This document shows, in pieces, positions 25,117 to 33,485 of a DNA stretch of 41,991 bases (the first letter of the stretch is position 1; every line of letters begins with the position of its first letter). Origin of the DNA: Phenylobacterium sp. (GTDB lineage: Bacteria; Pseudomonadota; Alphaproteobacteria; Caulobacterales; Caulobacteraceae). The translations under genes and the position numbers were made by a program. Below the pieces are notes generated by a model, which had not been told where the DNA came from, did no database searches, and saw nothing but the letters and a program-made list of their open reading frames with translations. The stretch spans positions 1 to 41,991 of the forward strand of contig NZ_JAEUMO010000104.1 of the NCBI RefSeq assembly GCF_016793285.1, in the 5' to 3' direction.

Positions 25117-26286
25117 TCACGAGGGCGGTCGGTTCCGCTTCACGTAGTTGCGGATGGCGGCGACGATGCGGTCCTGGGTCTCGGGCTCGAGGTAGGCGTG
25201 CATGGGCAGCGCCAGCACCTTTCCGGCCGCGGCCTCGGTGACCGGCAGGCCGCCGGGCTGCGGATAGCGCCTGTAGGGCGCCTGCTGGTGTAGCGGGACC
25301 GGATAATAGACGGCGGTCGGGACCCCCTCGCCGCGCAGGTGGGCGGCCAGGCCGTCGCGGTCGTGCGTCTCGATGACGTACTGGGCCCAGACCGAGACGC
25401 CGCCGTCGATGACGGACGGGACGCGGACGACGTCGCCGAGGTGTTCGGCGTAGCGGGCGGCGACCCTGTTCCGCGCCGCGATCTCGTCGGCGAAGATGGT
25501 CAGCTTCTGCAGCAGGACGGCGGCCTGGATGGTGTCCATGCGGCTGTTCATGCCGACGCGCATGTTCAGGTACTTCGGGTCGTGGTCGAAGGTGCGCCCT
25601 TCGAGGTCCGACGCCACCGCCTGGCCATGGACGCGCAGGCTCACGAGGAGGTCGTGGACCCGCGCGTCCTTCGAGAGCACCGCGCCGCCGTCGCCGTAGC
25701 AGCCGAGCGGCTTGGCCGGGAAGAACGAGGTGGTGGTGACGTCGGCCCAGTGCAGGGGGTGATCGCCTCGCAGCGTGCAGCCGAAGCCCTGCGCGGAGTC
25801 CGAGATCAGTTTCAGGCCGTACCGGTCCGTAACAGCCTTGAGCGCCGCATAGTCGGCAGGCTGTCCGAAGAGGTCGACGGCGATGACCGCGCGGGGCGTG
25901 AGCTTGCCTTCGGCGATGACGGCGGCGATGGCCGCGTCCAGCCTGGCGGGGTCGATGTTGTAGGTGTCGGGCAGCACGTCGACGAACACCGGCGAAGCGC
26001 CGACCAGCGGCATCGCCTCAGCGGTCGCGGCAAAGGTGAAGCTGGGGCAGAAGACGGCGTCGCCGGGGCCGATCTCCCAGGCCATCAGCGGCAGCACCAG
26101 CGCCTCGGTGCCCGAGCCGCAGGACAGCGCGTGCGGCGCCTGGCCGAACGCGGCGAGTTCGGCTTCGAACCGGGCGATCTCGGGGCCCATGATGTAGGCG
26201 CCGGAACGCACCACCTTGAGGATCGCGTCCTCCAGCGGCTGGCCGAGGCGCGCGCGCTGGGCGGCGAGGTCGATGAACGGAATCAT
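25117..26286 (-). CDS. DegT/DnrJ/EryC1/StrS family sugar aminotransferase, WbpE-like (389 aa)
   Basis: This is a PLP-dependent aminotransferase of nucleotide-sugar metabolism. The start MIPFIDLAAQRARL, GAYIMGPEIARFE, CGSGTEALVLPLMAW and TTTSFFPAKPLGCYGDGGA (Lys192 for the Schiff base, Asp163 beneath the PLP ring) match the UDP-3-keto-GlcNAcA aminotransferases such as WbpE. Those enzymes make 2,3-diamino sugars for surface polysaccharides. No other sugar-nucleotide gene lies in the window, so the pathway is elsewhere or the enzyme works on another sugar. The start at 26286 matches the family N-terminus; the frame continues upstream without protein-like sequence. Confidence 0.9.
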   Translation of the reverse strand: MIPFIDLAAQRARLGQPLEDAILKVVRSGAYIMGPEIARFEAELAAFGQAPHALSCGSGTEALVLPLMAWEIGPGDAVFCPSFTFAATAEAMPLVGASPVFVDVLPDTYNIDPARLDAAIAAVIAEGKLTPRAVIAVDLFGQPADYAALKAVTDRYGLKLISDSAQGFGCTLRGDHPLHWADVTTTSFFPAKPLGCYGDGGAVLSKDARVHDLLVSLRVHGQAVASDLEGRTFDHDPKYLNMRVGMNSRMDTIQAAVLLQKLTIFADEIAARNRVAARYAEHLGDVVRVPSVIDGGVSVWAQYVIETHDRDGLAAHLRGEGVPTAVYYPVPLHQQAPYRRYPQPGGLPVTEAAAGKVLALPMHAYLEPETQDRIVAAIRNYVKRNRPPS

Positions 26287-26348
26287 GGGCGCAGGCTTAT
26301 GCCCGCCGGTTGCGGCGGGACCAAGACACGGATGGTTTCGCTTGGTTT

Positions 26349-26367
26349 CCTCCCCCATCAAGGGAGG
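26349..26367. repeat. Short GC-rich palindrome forming the 3' end of the amidohydrolase gene
   Basis: CCTCCCCCATCAAGGGAGG is an imperfect inverted repeat that contains the amidohydrolase stop codon (26358-26360). It resembles one end of the 105-bp element at 12524-12628. Confidence 0.45.
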
Positions 26368-27659
26368 GAAGGCCCCTTGTGCGCGACGCCGGCCCTCATC
26401 ACGAAGCCGACCTTCGTCAGGAGAGTGACGTCCTTCAGCGGGTCGCCCTGCACCGCGATGAGGTCGGCGCTGTGGCCGGGCGTCAGCGAGCCGGCGTCGG
26501 CGGAGATCTGCAGGTGGTCGGCGGCGTTGACCGTCGCGGCCTGGATCGCCTCCAGGGGCGTCAGGCCGGCCTTCACCAGGAGGGCGAATTCGCCGGCGTT
26601 GTCGCCGTGCGCCGAGACGCCGGTGTCGGTGCCGAAGGCGATCTTCACGCCGCCCTCATGGGCGCGGCGCGCCATGTCCAGCATCTTCGGGCCCGCCTCC
26701 AGCGCCTTGGCCGACTGGGCCGGCGTCAGGAAGTTGTTCGGCCCCGAGGCCACCCGGTAGACGAAGTCGCCGGCCATCAGCGTCGGGACCAGGTAGGCGC
26801 CGTTCTTCCTGAAGAGGGCGATGGAGTCCTTGTCGAGGTAGGTGCCGTGCTCGATCGAGTCGCCGCCGGCCTTCAGGAAGGCGTTGATGCCGTCGAGGCC
26901 GTGGGCGTGGGCGGTGACGCGGCGGCCCATGCGGTGGGCGGTGTCGACGATGGCGGCCAGTTCCTCGTCGCTGAACTGCTGCGCCAGGCCCGCGGCGGTG
27001 TTGGAGAGCACGCCGCCGGTGGCGGTGATCTTGATGACGTCGGCGCCCTTCTGCACCTGCTGGCGCACGGCGCGACGGCAGTCGTCGGCGCCGGAGCAGA
27101 CCGCGTTCGGCCGCAGCAGTTCCAGGATGTCCCATCGGAAGCCGTTCGCGTCGCCGTGGCCGCCATGCACCGAGATGGCCGCGCCGGACGCGACGATCCG
27201 CGGCCCCGGCACGTCGCCGAGCGCGATGGCCTTCCTGAGCGCGAAGATGGCGTCGTCGTCGGCGCCCAGGTCGGCCACGGTGGTGAAGCCGGCCATCAGG
27301 GTGCGCTTCGCGTAGCGGGCGCCCACCAGGGCCTGCTCGGCCGAGGACTGGGTCACTTCCTCCAGCCGCGAATTGGGATTCTGCTGGCCGGTGATATGGA
27401 CGTGGCTGTCGATCAGGCCCGGAAGGACGAAGGCGGTCCTGAGGTCGATGACCTTGCCGCCCGGCTCCGAGACGTAGCCGTCGGCGATCCGCGCCACTTT
27501 GCCGCCCTGGATCACCAGCGTCTTCTGCGTCTCGACCTTGCCCGAGGCGGGGTCGATCAGGACGCGCCCGGCCTGGACGAAGGTGGTCGGCTGGCTCTGC
27601 GGGATCGCCGGCGTCGCGACGGCGAAGGCCGCGAGCGCGGCGAGGACGATGTGCTTCAC
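26358..27659 (-). CDS. Exported amidohydrolase family (Xaa-Pro or Xaa-Arg dipeptidase-like) protein (433 aa)
   Basis: After a signal peptide (MKHIVLAALAAFAVATPAIPQ) lies an amidohydrolase with a complete binuclear metal site: HVH (His86, His88), Lys210 in ADVIKITATGG (probable carboxylated lysine), His251 in TAHAHG, His271 in IEHGT, and Asp345 in FGTDTG. This subgroup includes Caulobacter proteins that hydrolyse carboxyl-terminal Arg or Lys dipeptides, so an L-amino-acid dipeptidase is a reasonable guess. The start is a GTG at 27659 that opens the signal peptide; a GTG 15 bases earlier is less likely. The last residues (GPSLP) are encoded by a repeat. It follows TorF by 61 bases on the same strand. 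Confidence 0.9.
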   Translation of the reverse strand: MKHIVLAALAAFAVATPAIPQSQPTTFVQAGRVLIDPASGKVETQKTLVIQGGKVARIADGYVSEPGGKVIDLRTAFVLPGLIDSHVHITGQQNPNSRLEEVTQSSAEQALVGARYAKRTLMAGFTTVADLGADDDAIFALRKAIALGDVPGPRIVASGAAISVHGGHGDANGFRWDILELLRPNAVCSGADDCRRAVRQQVQKGADVIKITATGGVLSNTAAGLAQQFSDEELAAIVDTAHRMGRRVTAHAHGLDGINAFLKAGGDSIEHGTYLDKDSIALFRKNGAYLVPTLMAGDFVYRVASGPNNFLTPAQSAKALEAGPKMLDMARRAHEGGVKIAFGTDTGVSAHGDNAGEFALLVKAGLTPLEAIQAATVNAADHLQISADAGSLTPGHSADLIAVQGDPLKDVTLLTKVGFVMRAGVAHKGPSLP

Positions 27660-27720
27660 TGGATAGGGCCCCACGAGTTGCTGGCGGGGACCTTAGGGCC
27701 TTCGCGCCGTTCGCCAAGCC

Positions 27721-28440
27721 TCAGAACAGGATCAGCGGCAGAACCAGGGAGACCGCGCCCACGACGGATGCGCCGCAGATGTCGGGGTTAAAGCCGCAGT
27801 CCCGCCGGCTGAGGTCGGTGTCCTGGTATCTCGCCTCGAGGATGACGGCCTTCCAGCGCACCTCGCCGCCGAGGCTCCAGTAGCTGCGGTCGGGGCGCCG
27901 CTCGGTGGTCTGATGGCCGGCCAGGGCCTTGAGGGTGACGCCATGGCCGAGCGCGTAGTCGGCCGCCGCCTCCGCCCGCCACACCTGCCCCGCGCCGTAG
28001 GAGCCCTGCGGCACGTAGGTGGCGAGGCCCGTCAGGGTCCACGGCCCCTCGCGGCGGATGATCGAGGCGCCGCCCTGGACGAAGCCCAGCGTCGGCCCGG
28101 GCGTGCGGTCGTCGGGGAAGATCGTGCCCAGCGCCTGCAGCTTCAGGTCGGTCTTCGGGTCCAGCTTCAGCGTCTTGCCGCCATAGACGTCGAGTTCGAC
28201 GTTCGGGCTCTCGGCATAGCCGTAGTCCACCTGGCTGGCGAAGACGCCCGCGTACCAGCCGTCGGGCCGGAAGTGGTGGATCACGCCCTGCAACGCGGGC
28301 TTCCGGTTGGTGCTGGAGACACCCTGGTAGCGATAGTCCGAGGTCAGGGTGACCTGCGAATAGAGCCCCGACTGCGCGTGCGCCGCCGGCGCCAGGAGCG
28401 CCATGGCGAGAGCCGCGACGGGGAGAGGCGAAGGGGTCAT
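27721..28440 (-). CDS. TorF family putative porin (239 aa)
   Basis: A signal peptide (MTPSPLPVAALAMALLAPAAHA) precedes GLYSQVTLTSDYRYQGVSSTNRKPALQG, the hallmark start of the TorF (Gcw_chp) family. Alternating short amphipathic strands (for example VELDVYGG, RAEAAADYAL, WSLGGEVRW) fit a small outer-membrane beta-barrel. The protein ends in an aromatic residue (LILF), as outer-membrane proteins usually do. Two cysteines near the end (DCGFNPDIC) may form a disulfide. It is divergent from a LysR regulator across a LysR-type box, which is its likely control. Confidence 0.9.
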   Translation of the reverse strand: MTPSPLPVAALAMALLAPAAHAQSGLYSQVTLTSDYRYQGVSSTNRKPALQGVIHHFRPDGWYAGVFASQVDYGYAESPNVELDVYGGKTLKLDPKTDLKLQALGTIFPDDRTPGPTLGFVQGGASIIRREGPWTLTGLATYVPQGSYGAGQVWRAEAAADYALGHGVTLKALAGHQTTERRPDRSYWSLGGEVRWKAVILEARYQDTDLSRRDCGFNPDICGASVVGAVSLVLPLILF

Positions 28441-28466
28441 GCGACGCAGGGTGGCGCGTCGCCGAG

Positions 28467-28481
28467 TTCAGTCGTACTGAA
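28467..28481. promoter_or_regulatory. LysR-type box TTCAGTCGTACTGAA between torF-like and lysR genes
   Basis: The palindrome TTCAGT-CGT-ACTGAA contains the T-N11-A core typical of LysR-family sites. It lies nine bases upstream of the LysR start and 27 upstream of the TorF start, so it could control both and mediate autorepression. Confidence 0.6.
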
Positions 28482-28489
28482 TTCGTTGA

Positions 28490-29401
28490 ATGAGTGATAT
28501 CGACACTAATAAACTTCGACGCCTCGACGGCGGCCTGCTGCTGGTGTTCCGCGAGCTGCTGCGGACCGGCCGCGCGAGCCGTGTGGCCGAGTCGCTGGGT
28601 CTCTCGCAGCCGGCGATCAGCCATGCGCTTGCCCGGTTGCGCGACCTCTTCGCAGACCCGCTGTTCGTGCGCCGGCCGCACGGCTTCGAGCCCACGCTGC
28701 GGGCGCTCGAACTGGGCCCGCAGGTCGACGCCCTGATCGCGCTGGCGGGTCAGGCGCTGACGCCGGCGGCGAAGTTCGACCCGGCCGCCAGCCGGCGCTT
28801 GTTCCGGTTCGCCGCGCCCGAATTCGTCACCGCGCTGATCGGCGCCTCGCTGATCAATCGGTTGAGGGTGGCGGCGCCCAATGTCGCCTTCGCCGTCTCG
28901 CCCGCCACCGAGGACGAGGCGGTGCGGGGACTGCAGCGTGGCGAGGTCGATTTCGCATTGGGCCGCATCGGCAAGGCGAGATCGGGCTTCGACGTCGAGG
29001 CGCTCTACGACGACGAGTATTGCGTGGCGGCGCGCAAGGACCATCCGCGGCTCAAGGGGGCGATAGACGAGAAGGCCTGGCGCGGCATCGGTCACATCTG
29101 GGCCTGGAACCCGGCCGAGACCGGCCAGACCGCCAGCCATGAGCCGGACGTGCGCATGACGCACTTCGGCGCGGTGCCCGGCTGGGTGACCGCGCTCCTG
29201 CTGGTGGCCTCGACGGACGGCATCGCCACCTGCCCGCGCCGGCTGGCCGAGCGGCATGCGGACAGGCTGGGCCTGCAGGTTCTCAGCATGCCGTTCATCC
29301 CCGACCGCATCATCGTGTCGTCCATGCGGCGCAGCGGCGTCGTCGACGCCGGGGTCGACTGGTTCCTGGCGCAGGTGAAGGCGGCCGCCTACGAAGCCTA
29401 G
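28490..29401 (+). CDS. LysR family transcriptional regulator (303 aa)
   Basis: The N-terminal winged helix is clear: LRRLDGGLLLVFRELLRTGRASRVAESLGLSQPAISHALARLRDLFADPLFVRR (residues about 8-62). The remaining part follows the periplasmic-binding-protein-like effector domain (FRFAAPEFVTALI, GEVDFALGRI). It should activate or repress the divergent TorF porin and itself through the box at 28467-28481. Its inducer is unknown. The stop overlaps the convergent acyl-CoA synthetase stop: the four bases CTAG at 29398-29401 serve both strands. Confidence 0.95.
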   Translation: MSDIDTNKLRRLDGGLLLVFRELLRTGRASRVAESLGLSQPAISHALARLRDLFADPLFVRRPHGFEPTLRALELGPQVDALIALAGQALTPAAKFDPAASRRLFRFAAPEFVTALIGASLINRLRVAAPNVAFAVSPATEDEAVRGLQRGEVDFALGRIGKARSGFDVEALYDDEYCVAARKDHPRLKGAIDEKAWRGIGHIWAWNPAETGQTASHEPDVRMTHFGAVPGWVTALLLVASTDGIATCPRRLAERHADRLGLQVLSMPFIPDRIIVSSMRRSGVVDAGVDWFLAQVKAAAYEA

Positions 29402-30981
29402 ATCTGCCGGGCGCGGCCTTCCCAGTAGGGGGCGCGGACCTTGTTGCGCTGCACCTTGCCCGCTTCCGAGCGGGGCAGCTCGGTCACGAAGTCGAGGCTG
29501 CGCGGCACCTTGAAGCCGGGCAGCGCGCGCCGGGCGAAGTCGAGGATCTCCTGCGCCAGGGCGTCCGAGGGCTGGTGGCCGGGCTTCAGCAGGATCACCG
29601 CCTTCACCTGCTCGCCCCACTCGTCGTGCGGCACGCCGACGGTCGAGCTGTCGGCCACCGCCTCGTGCTTGATGAGCTCGTTGTCGACTTCCTGCGGATA
29701 GATGTTGACGCCGCCCGAGATGATCGTCTCGGCGCTGCGACCGGTGAGGAAGAGATACCCGTCGTCGTCGAAGTAGCCCATGTCGCCCATGGTGAAGTAG
29801 TCGCCGATGCGGCTGGCCTCGGTCTTCTTCTCGTCCTTGTAGTACTGGAACCCGCCCCCGGGCGGCAGTTGATGGTAGATGGTCCCCGCGACGTTCGGCG
29901 GGCACTCGGCGCCGGCCTCGTCCAGGATCTTGGAGCCCAGCAGTTCGGGTCTGCGGCCCACCGAGCCCGGCTTCTTCAGCCACTCGTGGCTGTCGATCTG
30001 GAAGCCCGCGCCGCCCTCGGAGCCGGCGTAGTATTCGCTGAGCACCGGGCCGAACCACTCGATCATCGCATGCTTCACCTCGGGCGGGCAGGGCGCCGCA
30101 CCGTGGATCAGGTACTTCACCGAGCCGACGCTGTACCTGGCCTTCACCTCGGCCGGCAGCGCCAGCAGGCGCTGGAACATGATCGGGACCAGGTGAAGAT
30201 GGCTGACCTTGCGGTCGTGGATGGTGCGCAGCGTCGCCTCCGAGTCCCACTTGTCGAGGAAGACCAGGGTGGCGCCCGCGCCCATCGAGAAGCTGACGTC
30301 GAAGGCGAGCGGGGCGGCATGGTAGGCCGGACCGGCGCAGAGCTGCACCGACTGGGCGTCGTAGCCGCGCAGGGCGTAGATGCCGGCGACGGGAACGACC
30401 GGGGCGGCGCGGAAGACGCCCTTCGGCCGGCCGGTGGTTCCCGAGGTGTAGAGCATCTGGTTGCCCAGCACGGGATCGTCGATGTCGGAGCCGTCGAGGC
30501 CCGCCAGCGCCGCGTCATAGTCCTGGAAGCCCGCGACCGGGCCGCCCGCGGCGACCTTCACGCGCAGGCCGGGCGCCTGGGCCGCGGCCGGGGCGCAGGC
30601 CGCCACGCGCGCCTCGCCGAACAGCGCCTTCGCCTCGCAGTCGTTCAGGATGTAGGCGATCTCGTCGGCGGTCAGGTGCCAGTTCACCGGCGTGATGCGG
30701 AAGCCGCCGCGGCGGCAGGCGGCCCAGACCTCGATGAACTCGTGCCGGTTGGACATCGCGATGGCCACCGCGTCGCCGGCCTCGAGCCCCGCGCCGCGCA
30801 GCAGCCGCACGATCCGGTTCGCCTGGGCGTTCAGGTGGGCGTAGGTCACGACGGTCCCGTCGGGATCGACGACGGCGGGCTTGTCCGGTTGCTGGTGGGC
30901 CCACATCGCCGTGGTCATGCCCGTCATCGCGGCGGCCTGCGGATCCGTCAGCCACGCGGCCCGCGCCATCACTTCGCTCAT
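29398..30981 (-). CDS. Acyl-CoA synthetase, AMP-binding (527 aa)
   Basis: This is an ANL-superfamily adenylate-forming enzyme. Motifs are the P-loop YTSGTTGRPKG (near residue 187), EYYAGSEGG (A5-like), MGDMGYFDDDGYLFLTGR (A7/A8 region) and EAGKVQRNKVR near the C-terminus with the catalytic Lys. It activates a fatty or other carboxylic acid to its CoA thioester; the chain length is unknown. There is no signal peptide. GGAGGAAA lies before the ATG at 30981. It lies 92 bases downstream of DUF2177 on the same strand and may be part of the lipid cluster, though that gap could hold its own promoter. Confidence 0.93.
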   Translation of the reverse strand: MSEVMARAAWLTDPQAAAMTGMTTAMWAHQQPDKPAVVDPDGTVVTYAHLNAQANRIVRLLRGAGLEAGDAVAIAMSNRHEFIEVWAACRRGGFRITPVNWHLTADEIAYILNDCEAKALFGEARVAACAPAAAQAPGLRVKVAAGGPVAGFQDYDAALAGLDGSDIDDPVLGNQMLYTSGTTGRPKGVFRAAPVVPVAGIYALRGYDAQSVQLCAGPAYHAAPLAFDVSFSMGAGATLVFLDKWDSEATLRTIHDRKVSHLHLVPIMFQRLLALPAEVKARYSVGSVKYLIHGAAPCPPEVKHAMIEWFGPVLSEYYAGSEGGAGFQIDSHEWLKKPGSVGRRPELLGSKILDEAGAECPPNVAGTIYHQLPPGGGFQYYKDEKKTEASRIGDYFTMGDMGYFDDDGYLFLTGRSAETIISGGVNIYPQEVDNELIKHEAVADSSTVGVPHDEWGEQVKAVILLKPGHQPSDALAQEILDFARRALPGFKVPRSLDFVTELPRSEAGKVQRNKVRAPYWEGRARQI

Positions 30982-31073
30982 CCTGTTTCCTCCGCGTCGG
31001 CGTTCCCGATCTTCGAAAACGACAATGGCACGGGCGCGGCGGGAGCGGCCAGACCCTTCCTGCCCGTCGCCGC

Positions 31074-31487
31074 TCAGGCGCGGGCGAGCTTCCGGAACAC
31101 GAAGCCGCCGACCGTGGCGCCGATGGCGGTGAGGAACGTGCCCCAGGCGATGTCGGCCAGGGTGATCTGCGTCGCCCAGACCTTCAGCGTCGCCTGGTTG
31201 GTGAGGTCGTAGGTCGCGTAGCACATCGCGCCGAGGAGGCCGCCGGTGACCGTGGTCTGCATCAGCGGCCTGTCGCGGTTCGGCCAGATGGCCAGGACCA
31301 GGATCCCGAGGATGTAGGCGAGGTAGAAGGCGATCGCCGCCGGGAAGTCGACCGGGTCGTTGATCGGCCGCAGCACCTCGTCGAGCGTCGGGTGATAGAC
31401 GCGCGGCCCGATCTGCGAGAGCCAGACGTAGTCCACCGCCGCGAAGGCGAGAGCGGTGGCGAGGTAGGTAGCGATCAGTCGGATCAT
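31074..31487 (-). CDS. DUF2177 family membrane protein (137 aa)
   Basis: This is a small integral membrane protein with about four hydrophobic segments. The start MIRLIATYLATALAFAAVDYVWLSQIGPRVYHPTLDEVLRP and the later YLAYILGILVL, CYATYDLTNQATLKVWATQITLADIAWGTFL match the DUF2177 family. Conserved Asp and Trp residues in the first helix and the YDLTNQATL stretch are typical. Its function is unknown. It lies 24 bases downstream of the cyclopropane-synthase-like gene. DUF2177 genes recur beside such methyltransferases, suggesting a role in membrane lipid modification. Confidence 0.88.
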   Translation of the reverse strand: MIRLIATYLATALAFAAVDYVWLSQIGPRVYHPTLDEVLRPINDPVDFPAAIAFYLAYILGILVLAIWPNRDRPLMQTTVTGGLLGAMCYATYDLTNQATLKVWATQITLADIAWGTFLTAIGATVGGFVFRKLARA

Positions 31488-31511
31488 GTCTCTCCCCCGA
31501 GATGAGCCCGC

Positions 31512-32537
31512 TTAGGCGGGCTTCAGCCTGTAGTGGCTTACGCCCCACTCCGTGCCGCCGCGGTGGCCGAAGAGGCCGGCGGTGGCCAGGAAGAAGAGCC
31601 GCCAGCGGCGGTGCCAGAGGGTGGCGTCCCTGCCGTAGACGGCCTGCAGCGTGGGCCGGATCCTGTCGATGTTGCGGTCATAGGCCTCCAGCCAGTGGAG
31701 CGCCGTCTTCTCGTAGTGGGTCCCGCTCCAGCGCCAGTCCTGCTCGACGGCGAACAGGTCGGGGAACTGGGCCATCAGGCCGTGGCTGGGCATCACGCCG
31801 CCCGAGAAGAAGTACTTCCCGATCCAGTCGGCCTCGTCGTCGACGTCGAAGCGGTAGGGCGTCGTCTTGTGCGTGAAGACGTGGATGAAGAGGCGGCCGT
31901 CGGGCTTCAGCCAGCCGCGGACGCGGCCCAGCAGGGCCCGCCAGTTCGACATGTGCTCGAACATCTCGACCGAGACGACGCGGTCGAACTCGCCCGGCGC
32001 CTCGAAGTCGTTCATGTCGCAGGTGATGACCTCGAGGTTCGACAGCCCCCGCTCCTGCGCGCGGGCCATGATGAAGGCCTTCTGGCTGGCCGAGTTCGAG
32101 ACCGAGGTGATCCTTGCGTTCGGGTAGGCCCTGGCCATCCACAGCGAGAGCGAGCCCCAGCCGCAGCCGAGCTCCAGGATCCGCTGGCCGTCCGCCAGGT
32201 CGGCGTGCTCGGCGGTCTCCCTCAGCGCGTGCTCCTCGGCCTGCGCGATCGTGTCGCCCGGGTTCCTGTAGAGGCAGGACGAGTACTTCAGTTGCGGGCC
32301 CAGGCAGTGGAGGAAGAAGTCGGCGGGGACCTCGTAGTGCTGGGCGTTGGCCGCGTCGGTGTGGGTGGCGATCGGGTGCTCGGCCATGTCGCGGGCGAAG
32401 GCGGCCTCCGTGCCGGCGCCGGTCTTGGAGTGCTCGCGCCGCGCGTTGGCGACCAGCAGGCTGATCGCGGTCTTGCGCACGACGTCCGGCAGCGGCGTGC
32501 CTTCGAAGGTGTCGATGGTCAGGGAGATCAGACTCAT
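31512..32537 (-). CDS. Cyclopropane-fatty-acyl-phospholipid synthase family methyltransferase (341 aa)
   Basis: This is a SAM-dependent methyltransferase of the CFA synthase family. The N-terminal part has QHYEVPADFFLHCLGPQLKYSSCLY (the CFA-type NHYDL-like motif). Then motif I is ILELGCGWGSL (residues 120-130), followed by VSVEMFEHM and FTHKTTPYRF. The enzymes methylate double bonds of phospholipid acyl chains, giving cyclopropane, methyl-branched or furan-precursor fatty acids. It is shorter than E. coli Cfa and lacks its N-terminal extension. The ATG overlaps the DUF1295 stop by four bases (ATGA), so the two are translationally coupled. Confidence 0.92.
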   Translation of the reverse strand: MSLISLTIDTFEGTPLPDVVRKTAISLLVANARREHSKTGAGTEAAFARDMAEHPIATHTDAANAQHYEVPADFFLHCLGPQLKYSSCLYRNPGDTIAQAEEHALRETAEHADLADGQRILELGCGWGSLSLWMARAYPNARITSVSNSASQKAFIMARAQERGLSNLEVITCDMNDFEAPGEFDRVVSVEMFEHMSNWRALLGRVRGWLKPDGRLFIHVFTHKTTPYRFDVDDEADWIGKYFFSGGVMPSHGLMAQFPDLFAVEQDWRWSGTHYEKTALHWLEAYDRNIDRIRPTLQAVYGRDATLWHRRWRLFFLATAGLFGHRGGTEWGVSHYRLKPA

Positions 32538-33343
32538 ACGGGAACTCGGGGTCCTCGGCGTTTCGGGGGCGACGGGAAGAATACGGAGACGCGGGCCTGA
32601 TAGCTGCGGAACCTGTCGCCGCGCGACTTCAGCATCTGGGCCTCCAGCGGCGGGACGCCCGAGACGTAGCGGAGCAGGCCGAACATCACGAGCGGGGCGG
32701 CCAGGCTGAGCCAGGTGAGCGGCCGCGCCGGCTCCAGCGCCATCGCCGGATAGGCCAGCCAGCCCACCCACTGGAAGAAGTAGTTCGGGTGCCGCGACCA
32801 CGCCCAGAGGCCACGGTCCATGATCCCGTCCCTGTTGTCGGGGTCGTCGCGGAAGCGTTTCATCTGCCCGTCGGCGACCCCCTCGCCGACGATCGCGGCC
32901 AGGAAGATCGCCGCCGCCAGGGCGTCGCGCCAGCCGAGCGCCCCCGGGGCGCGGGCGGCCAGGAGGACCGAGAGCGAAAGCAGCGCCGTCGCCGGCGCCT
33001 GCGGCAGGGTCACGAACAGCATCCGGCTCGCGTACCTGTCGCCGAAGTCCTCGCGGAAGGCGGCGTAGCGGGCGTCCTCGGGATGGCCCGCGACCCGCGG
33101 GGTCAGATAGAGGCCCAGGCGCAGCCCCCAGACGATCATGAAGCCCGCCACCAGCCAGCGGCGTCCGGGCGGCGACCCGGCCCCGAAGTCGCAGAGGGCC
33201 GCGGCCGCCAGCGTGGCCCCGGTGCCCCACGTCCAGAAGACGTCGGTCCAGCCGCCGTTCCTGCGCGCGACGCCGAACGCCCACGCGGCGATCATGACCA
33301 CCAGCATGGCGCCCAGCACGCCCAGCACCAGTTGAAGCAGCAT
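32534..33343 (-). CDS. DUF1295 (steroid 5-alpha-reductase-like) membrane protein (269 aa)
   Basis: This multi-pass membrane protein has the DUF1295 signature GLWAWSRHPNYFFQWVGW near residues 170-190, plus an early VFWTWGTG and later RYVSGVPPLEAQMLKSRGDRFRSYQ. DUF1295 proteins resemble steroid and isoprenylcysteine methyltransferase-type membrane enzymes and may be membrane lipid reductases. The ATG at 33343 has GGAGGG seven bases upstream. It is the first gene of the leftward lipid-modification unit and is divergent from the FAD oxidoreductase. Confidence 0.9.
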   Translation of the reverse strand: MLLQLVLGVLGAMLVVMIAAWAFGVARRNGGWTDVFWTWGTGATLAAAALCDFGAGSPPGRRWLVAGFMIVWGLRLGLYLTPRVAGHPEDARYAAFREDFGDRYASRMLFVTLPQAPATALLSLSVLLAARAPGALGWRDALAAAIFLAAIVGEGVADGQMKRFRDDPDNRDGIMDRGLWAWSRHPNYFFQWVGWLAYPAMALEPARPLTWLSLAAPLVMFGLLRYVSGVPPLEAQMLKSRGDRFRSYQARVSVFFPSPPKRRGPRVPV

Positions 33344-33485
33344 CGGCCCTCCGCCAGCCCAGGGATACCAGCATGATCCGTGTCCGGACGCATCCAGTGC
33401 TGTGACGATGCCGTAGCCTTTGCTAAGCAATCCGGCGTGGGGCAGCACGCCGGGGCCCGTCGCGTGCAAAGAGGTGGAAGACGGC

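Noticed and set aside
26310-27791. 493-codon open frame on the plus strand across the amidohydrolase
   Set aside because: It lies antisense to a complete binuclear-metal amidohydrolase with a signal peptide. The product is Gly, Val and Arg-rich noise.
31512-33374. Possible fusion of the DUF1295 region and the CFA-type methyltransferase
   Set aside because: An open frame joins them, but the upstream part is an out-of-frame reading of DUF1295. The separate ATGA-overlapping genes explain the sequence better.
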